A DNA stretch of 64,000 nt from Chlorella sorokiniana (taxonomy: Eukaryota > Chlorophyta > Trebouxiophyceae > Chlorellales > Chlorellaceae). The notes below the pieces were generated by a model that was not told the DNA's origin, made no database searches, and saw nothing but the letters and a program-made list of their open reading frames with translations. Both the position numbers and the translations under genes were made by a program. The stretch is from contig CP084615.1 of assembly GCA_025917655.1 (NCBI GenBank), positions 1,674,001 through 1,738,000 of the forward strand. The letters run 5' to 3'. Within the stretch, counting starts at the first letter, position 1, and every line of letters begins with the position of its first letter. This document shows positions 42,320 through 53,081 of the stretch, piece by piece.

Positions 42320-44260
42320 TCAAGGAGGGTATGCAAGGGTAGCAAGCTTTTGTTTTCGCATGCGCGTGTGTTCATATCTGCTGACGCCCAAGGCTTCCGC
42401 CTCGAGCCGTTGCTTGATGCGCTGCCGGTTGTTCATCAGCTGCTTGGGTGTCATAAACAGCGCTGCATCCTCGCGCCCGGCGGCTAGCAAGGCATCAGCC
42501 ATGTCAGTGGGGCTGGCTTTGGGATTGCTGCGAAGCAATCGTTGCAACGTCTCCTCCTACAACAAGCAATGCCCAGATTCAATCTACATAGCAAACCGCA
42601 ATTGGAAGTCAACATTCTGGCCCAACTCACTTCAGAATCAGAAGTAAGCCGGGTGTTCCGCCGTCCTTTCTGTCCTTCCTTTGGCCCTGTTCGAGCCGAG
42701 AATGCCTGTTGGCGCACAGGACGGCTCGCTGCCCACACCGGGTCTGCAAATGCAACAGCATCAAGACTTGCATGAGTACAATACTGCATGTTTCACCGCT
42801 TTGGCAGCTTCCCTTCTAGCAGTCGACCCACCTTCCATCTTAGCAGCAATGCGCTCCGCTTGCCACCCCAACAGGTCGCCTTTCTTCCGCTCACGCCTGC
42901 GCTGAACCTCAACTGCTTGTTTGACGCCGGTTGCGCCCTCCCGGTCGGTCCAAGCAGCCCGGCCTGCTCAGCAGCAAATAAGGCTGCGGCAATCTCCTTC
43001 TTATGCACTTTATTGGATGGCGGGAGCGGTGATACAGGATTTGCCAGGGCATCCGCCGCAACTTGTTCTCGTTGGCGCTTGCGCTCCAATTCCGCCGCTG
43101 AACACAAAGAACAGGCATGAATCAACTCCGGCCAACCAAACTGCACAAACCCAAGCAAGCAGGCAACGCACCCGATGATTCGCTGGTTCGCCCGCCCTTC
43201 AAGCGCCGCCTCCACCTGTCATAGTGCACACCAACCATATGCACTACAGAGCCATCGGGGAATTGATCAAACAACAGTTGCGCCATTAGCCGCAGAGGGA
43301 TTTGTGGGTCCCGCTCCACGTGCAGCTTCATGTATTCATCCTGGCAAGCATGCAAGGCACAAACTGACGATCAGCTGCATGAGCAACAAGCTTGCGTGTG
43401 TTTATCGTGTATCTCACCTCCTCCCTGGTTGTCCTTGCCTTTGAATGTTTTGAACGCTCAGCAAAAAGGATATCGTGTCGGTTGAGCTTGTCTACATCTG
43501 CAAGGACCGCACAAATTCATGAGCACAAGAGCCAGTGCACATAGATAGAAGCCATACCTACCTTTGGCAGCCAGCTGGGCGCGGGCATCACTGCGGACAA
43601 GCGCCACGGGGTCGCCTCCGGACTCTCTCTGTCGGTTGGCCCGCCTCTCGCGCAGCTTTGCCATAGCATCTGCAGCCAAAACTGCCAACAAGCCGTGATT
43701 GAGCATGCTGACAAAAGTTACCTCTTGCTGTGTCGCTCTCACCTTGCTGGTTCTTCCTCACCATGCCCGCCTTGCGCGCCTTGGCAGAAGCGACGGGATG
43801 CTTGTAGCCGGCCAGCGCATATATGTTGGCATCAATCTGCAGCTCCACAGACTCCTTCTTCAGCTTGTTGATCCCAACGTAGCCTGCAACAGTGCAGCGC
43901 AAGCAAAAGTGAGCACTTGGCAACATCCAACACAAACAAAAACATGCATTGCATGCAACAAGAGCCAAGCATCCAACCACACGGCAATTACCGCCACAGC
44001 AAATAACCGCGTCATTGTGAGTCCCACCCGAGGCATCAGAAGTGTGGAACTGCCTCAAGCGCGGCGGATCGCCATCACGACAGGGCGAGTATGCGGCGAT
44101 TGCTGCTACAAACTGCGCACAGGTGACCGATGGAAGGGTGGAGGGATCGTCCAGCTCGATAGTCTGATTGCAAGGATAGGCCAGCACGCGCGCAAGGTCA
44201 AATTGGCCCACAAAGAGCGATGGGTCAAGCAAGTCCGGGCATATGAGTTCCCTAGCAGGC
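42320..44260 (-). CDS. Unknown intron-rich gene
   Basis: No family recognised. Clean exons on the - strand, in order: LDPSLFVGQFDLARVLAYPC with IELDDPSTLPSVTCAQFVAA (44235-about 44000); YVGINKLKKESVELQIDANI and GYKHPVASAKARKAGMVRKN (43884-43745); MAKLRERRANRQRESGG (about 43670-43560); DEYMKLHVERDPQIPLRLMA and FPDGSVVHMVGVHYDRWRRR (43340-43190); AELERKRQREQVAADALAN (about 43100); and the last exon SNPKASPTDMADALLAAGRE to RMRKQKLATLAYPP (stop 42320-42322). Splice phases fit (for example CCGG to YVGINKL, phase 1). The start codon was not found: a stop lies upstream of the first exon, so an earlier exon exists. It could be the continuation of the gene at 44252-46212. Basic and charged, possibly nuclear. 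Confidence 0.6.
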
Positions 44261-46212
44261 AGATGGTGCCCTTGCGGCGGCTAAGCTCACCTCTAATGTG
44301 CCCACGTCATCTTGCATACTGTCAGCGTCCGAAAGCTGCCAGCTGCTGCTGCTTTTGCTGCTCGTGCTACTGTCACTATCCTGGCTCACTTGGCTGCCGC
44401 TCCAGCTGCTGCCACCACTCTGCGTGGACTGGCTGGTTGCTGCCTCGCCCATCTGCGCGTGGCCGTGGCCGGCGGGTGCCGGCACGAGCTTGACGTCGCG
44501 CAAGGACTCTGGCCAGCCCCGCTCGGTGATGCGCACGCCGTGGATGTCGGCCGGCAGCCCACCCAGCACCCATTCCTCCACCTCCTCTGGCGTCTGCTGC
44601 AGAAAGCTGCACACCTCTGCCTGGAGGCTGGTGAAGTCCAAGATGCGCGAGCGCAAGCTGCCGCCGCCGGCGCAGGCCTGGTTGGCCACCACGCTGCAAG
44701 GTTTTGGGGAAGGGAGGGGAAAGCACACGGCATGGCTCAGCTCGCATCCTTGCTATGGTAGAACTGGTGCTATCTGAACGCAGCTGCCCGAACATTGCAA
44801 CCACAAAGCAGCTGCAGCCCCACCTGACCGTGCGCACGCCGTTGCCGCTGGCGTGCGCGAGCTTGCGGCCGTCCACTGCAGCGCCGAGGCTCAGGCCAGG
44901 CGTGTCGCCCACCACCGCCTTGCCGCGGGAGCCCGCCTCCAGCTGCACCTCGGCGGCCGCCTGCGTGGAGGAAGCGGACAGGTGCAGCGCCAGGCCGCGG
45001 GCCGCGTCTGGCGCTGAGAACAGCGCCAGCAGGCCCTCCACCACGCGCACGCCGGTGTGGGTGTCCTGGTGGTAGTCCTGGGCGCCCTGGTGCAGCAGGT
45101 TGATGAACCACTCCAGCATGACGGGCGGCCGCTGGCCGCCCACCGCCGGCCAGATGAGCATGCGCGCGGCGTGGAAGGCCCGCCAGCAAAACTCCCCCAC
45201 ACCGGGCAGCGGTAGGCCTTGGAGTTGGGGTAGAGCGCAAACATGGGGCGGCGGCCCCACTGGCCGACGAGGCGCAGGCTCTCCGCCGCGAAGAAGAGGA
45301 GGGAGAGGAGGGTGGAGGTGAAGGCGGCGGCCAGCGGCGCGTTGACCAGCTTGAAGCCCTTGTCCTCCAGCGCGCCGTCGGGCAGGCCCAGGTGGCGGGA
45401 GCAGCCCTCCAACGTGCGGCACAAGGCAAGCTGGCGGGGGGTGCGCCTGGAGGCCGACAGGGCCTTGCGGGCGGGCTTGCCTCCTGCTGCCGCCTGCTCG
45501 GCGGCGGCAGCCGCTTGCGCGGCGGCGGCGCTCCTCCTCCTCGCTGCCCAGGTGGCACCAGGCCGCGTGCAACAGCTGCTGCATCCGTCCCTGCAGCTCT
45601 TCCGCCTGCTGCAGGGCGGGGTCTGCGTCGCTGGCGGCCGCGACGGCGGCGTGCATGCTGTTGTGCAGCTGCGCCGCTGCGGGCAGGATGCAGCACCTGA
45701 CCAGGGAGCGGTGCTCGGAAGGGCTGCGTGCGGCGGTCGCCATCCTGATCAGGTTGAGCTTGACGCGGCAGGCGTCGAGCCGCTCGAGGGCGCCTGCCAG
45801 CGGCAGAATGCCGAGGGGGATCGCCGCCGCCTGCGGGGGGACGGCGCGGGGTGAGCACGCTTGCTATGGGCGCTCGGTCGGCTGGATATGCAACAGCAGT
45901 GTTGCTACAACAACACACCGCCAGCCCACCTGCTCCTCCACCAGAGCGCCCAGCTTGACAAGGTCCTCGTAGGTCTCCTCAAAGTGCCATGGCTTGCCAG
46001 CCTGCACTCGCTCTTCGATGGAACGCTCGTAGTGCCATGGGTCCTCCCCCAGTATCAGCGCCTGCGCATGAGGCGAGAGGCGCGCTGTTCAGCAACAGCA
46101 GCAGCAGCAGCAGGAAGGCGGGCGGAGCGGAAGGCGGGCGGGCTGGCGGGCGGGCAGCGGCAGTACCCCTGGCTGCTCACCGTGAGGCTCGAAAGCTCTT
46201 GCTCCAGCATTC
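44252..46212 (-). CDS. Unknown gene with hydrophobic segment and Ser-rich C-terminus
   Basis: No family recognised. ATG 46212 (MLEQELSSLT, donor GTGAGC) joins ALILGEDPWHYERSIEERVQ and KPWHFEETYEDLVKLGALVE (46063-45932), then IPLGILPLAGALERLDACRV, a helical region about HNSMHAAVAAASDADPALQQ, a hydrophobic segment LAAAFTSTLLSLLFFAAESL (about 45330), HAARMLIWPAVGGQRPPVML and LEWFINLLHQGAQDYHQDTH, and a last part with FLQQTPEEVEEWVLGGLPAD followed by a Ser/Gln-rich acidic tail. The tail either reads to a stop at 44252 or is spliced at a GTGAGC donor (about 44293) to exons further left. Several frame changes in the middle (45480-45550) hint at errors or short introns. Confidence 0.55.
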
Positions 46213-46734
46213 CGCTTTGTAACTGGGCCTCCCCTCGAGGACCGGGGCCGTGCTCGCGAAGAGGCGGACCTCGGACGCACCGACGGGCTACAATCTGCGG
46301 GTCTGACGAAGGTGAATGCCTCGGATAGCAACTGAAAATCGTAAGGAACGAGCCGAGGTCGCGAAAGAGGTCTTTGAGGGAGGGCGAGCGCTGTGCCTGC
46401 AGGCAGGCGTGCCTCGTTGGCGCCGGGTGGTGAAAGGAAGTTTCAGCGCGGACTGTTGGCGTGGATAAGGGCGTGCAGAGCGTGTGCTGGGAGCCGGAGC
46501 CGGGAGCGGCGACTGCCCAGTCATGGCCGGCAGGCTCAAGCGGGCTGCGCGATAAGCGGGAGCGTTCGCACCGAAAATCGTTCAGTGCTGCGTGATGTAG
46601 TCGGCCGGATAGCCGGTTCGCAATAGCGATAGCGATTGCACCGGCGACAAGCGGCTGGCCTCACCAGCGGCGACTGCGCAGGCTGGATGTGGCGGCGACG
46701 GATGATGGCAGGTGCAGGACATTATCTAAATCTC
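46213..46734. promoter_or_regulatory. 5' flank of the unknown gene at 46212
   Basis: Upstream region between an intron-rich gene and repeat copy D. No coding signal or known element seen. Confidence 0.4.
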
Positions 46735-47400
46735 TGCGGGCATTTCCACATGAAAACTGCAACGGACCCTTCTTTCATGTAGTTTTACTGTTGGTTGTAG
46801 TTCAACATTTGATGCAACACTTCAGAAGAGGGTGGCACCTCCCGGCCCCCAGGCATGCCGGGCGGCGTGGGATTGCTGCTCTGAGTAGCCCACGTGGTGC
46901 CTCATCGCAGGGCATACCTCATAGGATCGTAAAATGGCAAAAACGAGGAGTAGTGGTTCGTCTGCCACTCGCCGGGCCTTCGGCAGCAACACAGCCTGCC
47001 GCCTCCACTGCCTTGTCGTTGCCGTCTTGCCGTCTGCGCATGCACATTCCCACATGCGCATACCCTTCTTTCATGTAGTTGTCAATGTGCTTGGATGTGA
47101 AATCAACAACATTAATCGCATATAACGCTTCAGAAGAGGGTGGCACCTCCCATTGTGGCCACGCCATGCCCCCTGGCATGCCAGGGCAGTGGGATTGCTG
47201 CCCTGAGGTGCCCACATGGTGCCCCAGCGTAGAGCAGACCCTCCTAGATTGTAAAATGGCAAAAAAACGAGTTTATTGGAAGGGAAGTATGCTAGCCAGT
47301 ACACTACGGCATCTGAAGGAGGTGAACTGATGCCGCCGGGGTTCGAACCCGGACCGCTTCCTTTCAACAACGGTAGCCATGCGTGATGAATCACATGCCA
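46735..47400 (-). mobile_element. tRNA-tailed repeat family, copy D, with internal duplication
   Basis: Two related units lie head to tail (46740-46935 and 47050-47275). Each has the CTTCAGAAGAGG-TGGCACCTCC segment, the GAGGTGCC or GAGTAGCC arm and an AAAATGGCAAAAA tract. The second unit is followed by the same tRNA-like module as copy A (47328-47365; B-box GGTTCGAACC) with the 7-bp hairpin CGGCATC/GATGCCG conserved. Oriented like copies B and C. Confidence 0.65.
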
Positions 47401-47492
47401 TAAAAACATCTTATATGCTTAAACGTCGCTTTTACAGGAACAGCCGCCTGCCTCTGTAACAGTCACCAGTCACCTGCCTCTGTAACAGTGCC

Positions 47493-48458
47493 GCAGCCGC
47501 CCTCCCCCGCCCACGTCCTCCACACCCTCCTCCTCCCTCGCCTGGCCTGGCGGCTGCCCGCCGGCCGGCCCGTCAGCTTCGCGCGGCTCACCGTGCGCTC
47601 AGCCACCGCGCTGCTGGCGGCGCCAGCTGCCCAACAGCGTGCCAGCCTCCACCTTGCCCCCTTTGCGGCGCTCGCCACCGCCGGCAGCCCCCTTCCCCTT
47701 CCCACCTCCCCGAGCTCCAGGCTGCCATGCGCCGGCTGTGGCACCTGCCCTGGGAGAATGGACGGAAGGAGGTGTTCTGGCGGCTGGCCTACGATGCCCT
47801 CCCACCGCAGCCCGCCTGCACCGCGACCAGCCGTGCGAGTGCGGCGCAGGCCCCCGCCCAGACCGCCACCACCACTTCTGGGCATGCCCGGTGGCGCAGG
47901 CCGTTGTCGCCGTTGTCCAGGCGGCGCTGGCGGCCGCGGCGCCCCCTGCAGAGCAGCCTGCCCCCTTTTGCCGGCCAACATCTGGCTGGCCCGCGCCCCC
48001 CGGCCTTGACGCCGGGGTGTGGGGTGGTCTGCCTGGCGGCTGTCGAAGCCATGGACCGTGGCCGGCGTTCTCTGGCTGCGGCGGCGCTGCGGCGCCGGAG
48101 CGAGCAGCAGCAGCAGCAGCAGCAGCAGCCCCGCCTCGTCCAGCGCTCACTTGACGGCTTCCTGCGGCAGCCCCGGCCTCCTGAGCCCCCTGGCGCGGCG
48201 GCTTCGGCCGCCGCCAGCCGGGAGCCCCCGCCCCGCGCGAGCCGGCGGCGCCCGGCGCCGCTGCCTCAGCCCCCCACAGGCCCCCTCCCAGCCGCCTGCC
48301 GGTCGGCGGTCGGTGCGTTTTGGTCTCTCCTTGCTGATTTTCATGCCCTGGACCTGGCGCCTGCCGCTTGGCTTGGCCGCATCCCCACCACACACCCCTT
48401 CTTTTTCACAGACAGTGGCCGCCTGCAGTTGCGGCCTCCCCCGCTCCCTGATGCCTAG
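47493..48458 (+). mobile_element. Retroelement remnant: zinc-binding (zf-RVT-like) C-terminal domain
   Basis: The coding stretch KEVFWRLAYDALP (about 47768) continues in the next frame as TAARLHRDQPCECGAGPRPD and RHHHFWACPVAQAVVAVVQA. The pattern C-x-C, then HHFWxCPVA, is the zinc-binding segment found at the end of non-LTR retrotransposon reverse transcriptases. A polyglutamine stretch and a Pro-rich tail with GAFWSLLADFHALDLAPAAW follow (stop 48456-48458). At least two frame changes and no reverse transcriptase core: a degraded 3' fragment. Confidence 0.6.
48104..48129 (+). repeat. CAG trinucleotide repeat (polyglutamine)
   Basis: About eight CAG units in the retroelement remnant, giving a run of glutamines in the open frame. 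Confidence 0.9.
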
Positions 48459-49348
48459 CGCCTGATCCCAGGGCCTGTGCCCCGCCCGCCCTGCTGGGCC
48501 TGCGGGCGGCCCTGCCCCTCGTCCCCGTCTCGTTCCTTTACAGTTGGTCCCCTCTGCTGCTCTCCTGCCTGACCCGCTGCATGACGCTTCAGTGTCCCCT
48601 GCCTGCCCTGTGTCGTTTCCGCCCGCCCGTCTGGCCGCCTCTCGGCTACTGTGCCGGGCGGGCCGCGGCGCGTGGCTGTCAGCGGCCTGCTGCTGCCTTC
48701 CTGCGGGGCCCCACCTTCCCCCTTTCCATCCCCATTCTGACCCGTGATGGCGGCCCTGCGGTGGCGTGCGATGGTGCCCACATGCGTAACCGGCGCCCTG
48801 CCTCCCCGCCTTCCTGTGTCATTTGCTTCGCTGGCGGCGCTTTGGGTGTGCTCCCAGGCGCCCTCCGCTCCCCTGCCGCCCTCTGCGCCCGATCCCCGGC
48901 TTGAGCCGGTGCTTGCACCCTGCCCGCCCGCCCGCCTGCGATGCTTAGATGTTGTACCGGAGCTAGTGGGATGCACTGCTGTGTGTCCCCAGCGCGTTAC
49001 CGCGCCTGGTCTTTATAACAGTCAAGTAGCGCCTGGTCTCTGTGACAGTAACAGTTGCCCGGCTGGCATTGCATGGTCCCGCTGATTCTTGTACAGCTGG
49101 TGCTTTGACCCAGTTGGCCGGGTCTACCGACGCCAGACAGTGCAACACTCCAAGCAAGCCGCTAGCTGCGTGCATTGGTTGGGGACGCGCTGACCCCCTC
49201 GCCTCCGTGCGCGCGTTGACCGACTTTCCAGTCAACCACATGAAGGTTTCAGCAGTTGGCACATTTATACCACCGATTCCGCAATTACACCAGAACCAGC
49301 GACGACAGAAATTAACTCACCATTCTGTTGATTGCAGCAACATGACAC
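48459..49348. other. Gene-free stretch, probable retroelement 3' region
   Basis: GC- and C-rich without a supported frame. The motif CTGTAACAGTCACCAGTCACCTGCCTCTGTAACAGT-like before the remnant (47453-47490) recurs loosely as CCTGGTCTTTATAACAGTC and CCTGGTCTCTGTGACAGTAA near 49005-49050, so these may mark element ends. Confidence 0.4.
49285..49289 (-). terminator. Putative TGTAA polyadenylation signal of DNAJC21
   Basis: TTACA on + (TGTAA on the gene strand), 60 bases after the stop codon. Confidence 0.45.
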
Positions 49349-52300
49349 TCAACCATAGTGCTCGGTTTTCAGGTGCTTGAACAGCTGGTTCCGGGTGGCA
49401 AACTCTGAACGGCACAGGCTGCACCGCAGCTCTTCGACCTGCTGCCCAGCTCCCCGCTGCGCTGCTTGCCGCTGCCGCCGCTTCTCCTTTGCCGGCAGCT
49501 TGCCCTGCACCTGCTGGGGCACCGTCGGCTGCTCAACGCTGAGGTGCTGCTGCTGTTCCTGTGGCTCGCGCTGCTGCTGCTGTGCGGGTCGTTGGCTGAC
49601 GCGCTTCTTACCGCGCCTGCCGCGATGCTTGCTGGCAGGCTTGCGGCCCCAGTCGCTGTCACTGCCGCTCCCCCTGAAGCGGTTGCCGCATCCAGCTCCA
49701 CGGCTGCCAAGTCCTGCCCCAATGCGCCAACATCATCAGCAGGATGCCTGTGCCGTGCAGGCTGCTGTGACGCCGTGCCCTGCGCAAGCTCGTCCTTCTC
49801 CTCGTCCTCCTCTTCTTCCTGCTGGGAGCTGCCGGATGCCGCGCTGCCTGCCCCTTGGCTGCCAGCAGCAACGTCCTCCTCTGAACCCTCCTCCTCGCTG
49901 CCGCTGTCCGGCTGGGAGCGCCGCTGCTGCTGCCTCGAGAGCGGCCGCTGCGTGCAACCAGGCGCGCCAGCATGTCGTCTTCGCCCATCTCGCTGCTGCT
50001 CCCTCCTCCTCCTCAGACGGCTGCTCCGCCTCCGAGCGCTGCTGCACACGGCCGGCGTGTTGGCCGCCTGCCCGCCCTGTGCCACCCTCGCTCTGTCCGT
50101 CGGCCGTTGCGGAGGAAGCATCGCTGTCGCCGCCACTGCTGGCCACAGATCCCCGCTCCTGATCCGTCTCGGTCTCAATCTCTGCCTCCTCCTCCTCCGA
50201 CGACGACGACCCCGACCCTTCCTCGCTGGTCAGCGTGCTGCCGCCGTCCAGCTGCTCGTCGTCGCTGCTGGGCGCTGCCAAGGCGCTCCCCCAGCTCCGC
50301 CTCCTCCTCCTCCAACACCTGCCGCAGCAGCTCCACCTGCGGGGGTGGCGCGGGCCGGCAGCCTGATCAGCGAGCTGCACAGCAATGGGTCACGCAATCC
50401 TCATGCAGGAGCGGCAGGCTGGTGCAGGGGAGAGGCAGGAGGCAACGCCGCGGGCTGAACCTTGCCGCATCAGCTGGAGGTGCAGCAGGCTGCGCCCATC
50501 TCCCCTTTCGTTGCCTGGTGCCTCCCAGGCTGCCCCCACCTGTTGCAAGTGCTTCTTCGAGCGCTCGTGGTTGTCAAAGGCGGCAGCGCTCTTGAAGTGC
50601 TTCTCACAGGCCATGCAGTACCACACCAGCTGCTCCTCCTCGGCCAGCTCCTGGGGAGGCAGCGGCAGGCAGCCACGGCAGCTTGGCAGGCTGCACTCGC
50701 TGCCCAAGCGCCGAGGCAGGCGCGGCGGTCTGGCGCCTCGCAGCGGTGCCGCCCGCTGCCTGCCTGGGTGCCGCGCGGGGCCACGCCAGCTTCGTCGGCC
50801 CCCCTCACCTCCTCCGACTCCTCGTCGCCCTCGCTGCCGCCCTCGCCCCGCACCCAGGCCGCCTCCTGGTACGCGGCAGCACGAGCCAGGCGCTCCTGCC
50901 GCTCCGCCTCGCGCCTGCGGTGGCGGCAGGGCACAGCGCGCAGGCCATGAGCGGCAAGACGTAACCAGGGTCCTGGTGAAGCAGCGCCGCTACCCCTGCT
51001 TCATCAGGAACTGCAAGCGGCCAGCCAGCGAGGCAGCCTGCCCCTGTCGGCCGCCCACCTGGCTGCGTCCTCTGCCTGGCGCTGCTCCCGCCGCCGCGCC
51101 TCCTCCACCTGGTGCGCCGCCACGCGCTTGTCGCGCTTGCGCAGGAAGCCCACCAGCTCGCGCACCGCCTCGTTGTACTCGCGCTTGGCGGCACGACGCG
51201 CCTTGTCGTTCTCGCCCTCCATCGCGCGACGCACCTGGGTTGAGCATGAGCATGAGAGTGTGTGTGTGTGTGTGTGTGTGTGTGGGGGGTTCAGCTGTTT
51301 GGTATTTTCTTTTTCTTGTGTGTGTGTGGGTGTGGGTGGGTGGGTGGGGGGCAAGGCACATGGTGACGAGACAAAGTCAGCATGACTGGAGTCTGATGCG
51401 TGCTCCCCAACGGCAGGCAGCTATCCTCGCGCCCGCCACTGCTGCTCTGCCCAACTCTGGTGCCAGGGGCAGGCGCCCCGCTGCCGTGCAGGCGCGGCGA
51501 CCAGGCAGCCACGCGCAGCGCTTGGGGCAAGGCGCGGGGGAGCGGCGCACCCTGCGGTTGGGGGCCGAGGCCGTGTGGTACTGGTCCGCCCACGCAAAGT
51601 CCTTGACAGTGGCGAAGCCTGCCCAGGAGGCGTAGAAGGCGGCCACCTCAGGCCAGGGTGCATCCGAGAAGCCTGCGGCAGGTTGGGCAGGGCAGGGGAT
51701 GTGCGACGCGAGGCGCACAGCAGAGGGGTGCTCCGCATGCGGGCTTGCGCGGCGGCGCACCGGCAGCACGGCAGCTGCAAAGCCGGGGCATGTGGCGGCG
51801 CACCAAAGCGGGGAAGGGCCCGGCGGGCGCTTGCCCTTGCGGTCGCTGGCGCTGCGCTGCTCGTGTGCCTCGGCCTCCTGCTTGGCCAGCCGTTCAAACA
51901 GGGAGTCGTACACGCCTGGGGTGGGGGCGGGGGAGTGGGAGATCGGGATGCAGCAGGACCGCATTGATGAAGCAACCACGCAAACAGCAGCCTGCTCTGC
52001 CGAGTGAGCACGCCGTCAGGGGCCAGCGGAGCGGCCCCAGCAGCAGGGATGCAGCAGGCGCAGGCGGCGCACCGTAAAAGCCGCGCGGCCCGTCGCCAAA
52101 GCCGGAGAAGGCTGCCGTGGTGAAGTACTGGTAGAGGTCCTCCTCGTCGGCGGGCCGCTGCCCGCCTTCAAAGCCGCCGCCGCCTGCCTGGTAGCGCTCG
52201 CCGGAGCGCAGGATGGACTCGCGATGGGAGTCGTACCTGCAACGGCGCAGCCCAGGCAGCAAGGAGCGGATGGAGAGCGACAAACTGTCGCTAAATCGCT

Positions 52301-52748
52301 GTCGTGGGCGCGGCAGTGGTCGAGTATTGAGAAAGAACAGGCAGCAGAAAAGGTGGGCAGCTGCTGCGGACAGTGGGGAGCGTGGCAGGCGCCACCACCC
52401 GCACCACGAACGCTCATGCGGGTCTATCAGGATCTCGTAGGCATTCTGGATCTCCTTGAACCTTTCCTCCGCCTCCTGCAGATTGGCCTGGTTCTTGTCT
52501 GCAAGGAAGATAAGATCGCCAGCACAACGTCAAGGCAGTGGGGAGACAACCGGCGGCAAGTCTCAGCGGTGGCGGCAGCAGGCGGCGGCAACCAGCGACA
52601 TCGACTATCATTGCGCTCACCAATCATTTCGCTGGCATTTTTGATGCTCACCAGGGTGCCATTGCAGTGCTAGCTTCCGATAAGCCTTTTTCAGGCCGCC
52701 CTCATCCACATCCCTGTCCACGCCAAGCACCTCGTACAGGCACTTCAT
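49349..52748 (-). CDS. DNAJC21: DNAJC21/Jjj1-type J protein (60S ribosome biogenesis)
   Basis: The cytosolic Jjj1 family works with Hsp70 and Rei1 to recycle pre-60S export factors. ATG 52748 opens the J domain [20 protein letters not shown]; the HPD motif is rebuilt across an intron (HP then [17 protein letters not shown]). Next come [20 protein letters not shown], the family blocks [59 protein letters not shown] and [19 protein letters not shown], a charged helix [20 protein letters not shown], the first C2H2 zinc finger ([20 protein letters not shown]), a Ser/Glu/Asp-rich linker, and a second C2H2 finger [20 protein letters not shown] ending EHYG (stop 49349-49351). Complete, with all family landmarks present. 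Confidence 0.94.
51258..51284. repeat. (TG)n microsatellite in a DNAJC21 intron
   Basis: Uninterrupted TG run with a second TG/GGGTG tract at 51318-51350. On the gene strand it is a CA repeat just upstream of the splice acceptor before GTGCGTCGC. Confidence 0.85.
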
Positions 52749-53081
52749 TTTCGTGATACGATTTGCAGTTGTAGATAGTTGAAAATGCTAGCACAGCGAG
52801 AAAAGCGAATACTGGACCAGGCTACACCTCAAGTAGCCGCATGGCCCATTTATTTGACCCCAGGTCGTATTAAGACCTGGGTGCTGCGCCAGGAGGCTCC
52901 ATGAAAGCAAATGGTTGGGGGCGGGGGACTCCTGCTGACCCTGCTGCGTTGAACCTAAATGTGCAGCAGGCGGAAGGCAGGAGCTGCCCGCATCTGCTGT
53001 CTCAAGAAGGCTGCGCGAATGGCAGAGCAACGAGTGGTGCCTATTGACTCAATAAACTGAGGTCAGCCCGCGAGCAGAGGA
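52749..53081. promoter_or_regulatory. Divergent promoter of DNAJC21 and the gene at 53082
   Basis: 333 bases between two divergent ATGs. AT-rich near 52770-52880; no specific element recognised. Confidence 0.5.
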
